DNA of 33,605 nt from CAG-488 sp051881315 (GTDB taxonomy: Bacteria; Bacillota; Clostridia; Oscillospirales; Acutalibacteraceae). The translations under genes and the position numbers were made by a program. Shown one piece after another: positions 31,793-33,605 of this stretch. The notes under the pieces are model-generated. The model saw only the letters and a list, made by a program, of their open reading frames with translations. It was not told the DNA's origin and made no database searches. The DNA lies in NCBI GenBank assembly GCA_051881315.1, contig JBJEPQ010000044.1, forward strand, positions 1 through 33,605. Reading direction: 5' to 3'. Every line of letters begins with the position of its first letter. Positions within the stretch are counted from its first letter, which is position 1.

Positions 31793-33367
31793 TTAATCGG
31801 CAATGCGCCTGAACCACAGAAGCTTTTCAAGCGGAGCATCAAGAGTATAAGTCTTTCTTCCGACATAAGTGTTACCGTCAGTATCAATCCAATTTCCTTT
31901 TGGGAAAACAACATTTCTCTTTCTTGTGTTTTTTGTCACCACAGGTGCAGCCAGAATATCCGTTCCAAGCATAAATTCATCAGCAACTGTTTCAAAACCC
32001 TGATGCGGATCGTTGTATTCGAGGCAACGTATAATAGGTTCACCTGTTACAATAGAAATGTCAACAAGCTTCAGAATTTCGTCAGACATCTGTGTGTGCA
32101 GTTTTGCCGCTTCCAAGCAAAGCTGCATATTTTCTTGTGAAAGTGCTTCCCACGGCGCCCATGAAAATTGCATCATAGGGAATAACGCAGAGCATTGAGC
32201 CATTCTGACAAATAATTCTTCATCAACCTCAAAGCCCGGGGTAAATTTGTTAAGCCATTGTCCGCCTCCGACCATATCTGGGCAGGTAAACGGGTGGCCG
32301 ATAAGTCCTTGGTTAATTGCGCAAGGTATAATCTCGTTTATTCCGTTGTCCGTCCAACTGTGATTTCGATCCTGGAGACGCTGTATTGAGTTTTTTCCGC
32401 CGCCCATATAAGTATCTTTAAACTCATGAAACCGATATTTTCTTCCGAATTCGTTCCAGGCACCGTTCATTTCGGCAGGTGTACTGTTGCCGGCAAATTT
32501 TCCGTTGATAACATTTTCCTCGCTATAAGCGGATATCGAGCCTCCGTCAAACTTAAATCCGTCAACTCCGTAATCCTGCATCAGATGATCGAGCTGTTGA
32601 GAGAGAAATTGACAGTCATAATGATTTGTAAAATCAAGAATTGCGCTTGTTCCGTTCCACCAGCGTACTATCGCCGGCTCTCCCGTTGTAGTTCTTTTGT
32701 ATAAGTGTTTAGCCGATTCGGGATCGGTACCTTTAAGAGGATGAATTGAACGAAAATAATCAGGACCGACCGAGGTAACAAATGGCGTTAGCCAAAGCAT
32801 AACATAAAATCCCAGAGAATGAAGCTCGTCTACCATAGCTTTCGGATCCGGAAATCGTGAAAAATCAAATTCCCAGTGTCCGTACCCTGTATGAATATGC
32901 CAGCCCTCATCTATAATCAAGATACCCGGTTCAAAACCGTGTTTAATAATATTATGCGCATACTCCAAAACTCCATTTTGAGTAGGATAATATGTAAATT
33001 CCATCCAGGTATTATACTGCGGCACCTCAAAAAATTTATGTTCAAGTTTTACTTTGTCACACGGAAAATGCGCCGACTGTGCGGCAATATATGAGTCTTT
33101 TAAAGTGTCACCGGCTTTGACAAGCTCAATAACAGAACCCTCAAAAGAAAATACACCGTCATTTACATCAACCTTAAAGGGCTTATCACTCCATATATAT
33201 CTCCCGTGGCTTGAAATGAAAAGCGGCATTGTTTGATTGCCTGCATGAGAACGGAAATCCTGATGATATTCACTGTTCTCGGATATAGGGCAAAAGCCGT
33301 GTGAGGTCGTTCCTCCCCACCAATACTCGCCTTTCTCTATATCCGCTTTTACGTATTTGTTACTCAT
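31793..33367 (-). CDS. Glycoside hydrolase family 31, MYORG-like alpha-glycosidase
   Basis: 524 residues, no signal peptide. A short N-terminal beta domain (about 1-110), a TIM barrel with nucleophile Asp274 (FKFDGG) and acid/base Asp364 (CPDMVGGG), and a C-terminal beta region (about 435-524). The PDM-G-G motif after the acid/base and the compact size place it in the group that includes animal MYORG, reported as an alpha-galactosidase; alpha-glucosidase or other alpha-glycosidase activity remains possible. The ATG at 33367 is preceded by GGAGTG; a GTG at 33376 in frame is less likely. It is monocistronic, ending at the shared terminator. Confidence 0.9.
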   Translation of the reverse strand: MSNKYVKADIEKGEYWWGGTTSHGFCPISENSEYHQDFRSHAGNQTMPLFISSHGRYIWSDKPFKVDVNDGVFSFEGSVIELVKAGDTLKDSYIAAQSAHFPCDKVKLEHKFFEVPQYNTWMEFTYYPTQNGVLEYAHNIIKHGFEPGILIIDEGWHIHTGYGHWEFDFSRFPDPKAMVDELHSLGFYVMLWLTPFVTSVGPDYFRSIHPLKGTDPESAKHLYKRTTTGEPAIVRWWNGTSAILDFTNHYDCQFLSQQLDHLMQDYGVDGFKFDGGSISAYSEENVINGKFAGNSTPAEMNGAWNEFGRKYRFHEFKDTYMGGGKNSIQRLQDRNHSWTDNGINEIIPCAINQGLIGHPFTCPDMVGGGQWLNKFTPGFEVDEELFVRMAQCSALFPMMQFSWAPWEALSQENMQLCLEAAKLHTQMSDEILKLVDISIVTGEPIIRCLEYNDPHQGFETVADEFMLGTDILAAPVVTKNTRKRNVVFPKGNWIDTDGNTYVGRKTYTLDAPLEKLLWFRRIAD

Positions 33368-33398
33368 ATACAGCACTCCAATAATTTAGTCTGCATAA

Positions 33399-33427
33399 AT
33401 AATATCATAACCGCCATAATTAGTAAA
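33399..33427 (-). promoter_or_regulatory. Promoter of the GH31 gene
   Basis: TTTACT (33422-33427), a 17-base spacer and TATTAT (33399-33404) on the minus strand. Bases 33428-33556 hold no recognisable gene. Confidence 0.55.
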
Positions 33428-33556
33428 CACTTCGGTATTGAAAAAAGATTTTTTACAATATTCAAGGCAACAATTCCGATTACAAAACTAAGTATGTATA
33501 TTTTGCTCTGTTTCAGAGAACTAAAAAATGAAGTCATACGGTTATATGAAATCGTC

Positions 33557-33585
33557 TTGAAATTATACAGATATTATGTTAGAAT
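33557..33585 (+). promoter_or_regulatory. Promoter reading out of the right end
   Basis: TTGAAA (33557-33562), a 17-base spacer and TAGAAT (33580-33585). The gene it serves, perhaps a regulator of the sugar genes, lies beyond the window. Confidence 0.6.
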
Positions 33586-33605
33586 GAGCTAAAATTGCAA
33601 AAGAC

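Overview
The window looks like the chromosome of a Clostridia-class Firmicute, most plausibly an Oscillospiraceae/Ruminococcaceae-type gut anaerobe. The grounds are near-consensus sigma-A promoters and GGAGG ribosome binding sites, a PASTA-type division transpeptidase, a KdpD/KtrAB-style potassium system, a CIRCE operator, gut-type glycoside hydrolases, and intergenic repeats of a kind I associate with these genomes. MurE carries the DNPR motif expected for meso-diaminopimelate peptidoglycan. The genus cannot be fixed from the sequence alone.

Layout. 1-2272: a stand-alone DnaQ-like exonuclease (minus) diverges from a small hypothetical gene that overlaps an MFS transporter (plus). 2273-2704: a repeat-rich spacer with a MITE-like inverted-repeat element between two 38-bp direct repeats, heptamer arrays, the ftsZ-side terminator and a duplication of the ftsZ 3' end. 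2705-16829 (minus): a division and cell wall (dcw) operon read mraZ-rsmH-ftsL-ftsI-murE-murF-mraY-ftsW-murG-murA-divIB-ftsZ. It has a strong promoter at 16907-16934, many overlapping start/stop pairs and a separate promoter before ftsZ. murD, murC and ftsA are not in the cluster. 17150-19033 (minus): htpG with a perfect CIRCE element just downstream of its promoter.

19427-24458 (plus): a potassium module of trkH, trkA, an unrecognised 80-residue membrane protein, a short kdpD and kdpE. kdpABC is absent, so the two-component pair probably controls the Trk/Ktr channel. KdpD lacks the usual N-terminal KdpD domain and begins at the universal-stress-protein domain, which carries a near match to the reported c-di-AMP-binding motif. 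24512-26399 (minus): an XRE regulator fused to a zinc ribbon, then a duplicated DUF2935 protein.

26524-33367: a carbohydrate and peptide region. A GPH-family sugar symporter and a GH2 beta-glycosidase form a two-gene minus-strand operon with two overlapping perfect palindromes at the predicted transcription start. Divergent from it is a membrane-embedded M28 peptidase (plus), which converges on a MYORG-like GH31 glycosidase (minus) across a shared terminator. A near-consensus promoter at 33557-33585 points out of the right end.

I found no CRISPR array, tRNA, rRNA, phage gene or transposase. The items that look least described are the c-di-AMP-type KdpD/Trk/small-protein module, the M28 peptidase with a membrane insert, and the repeat family around 2333-2574.
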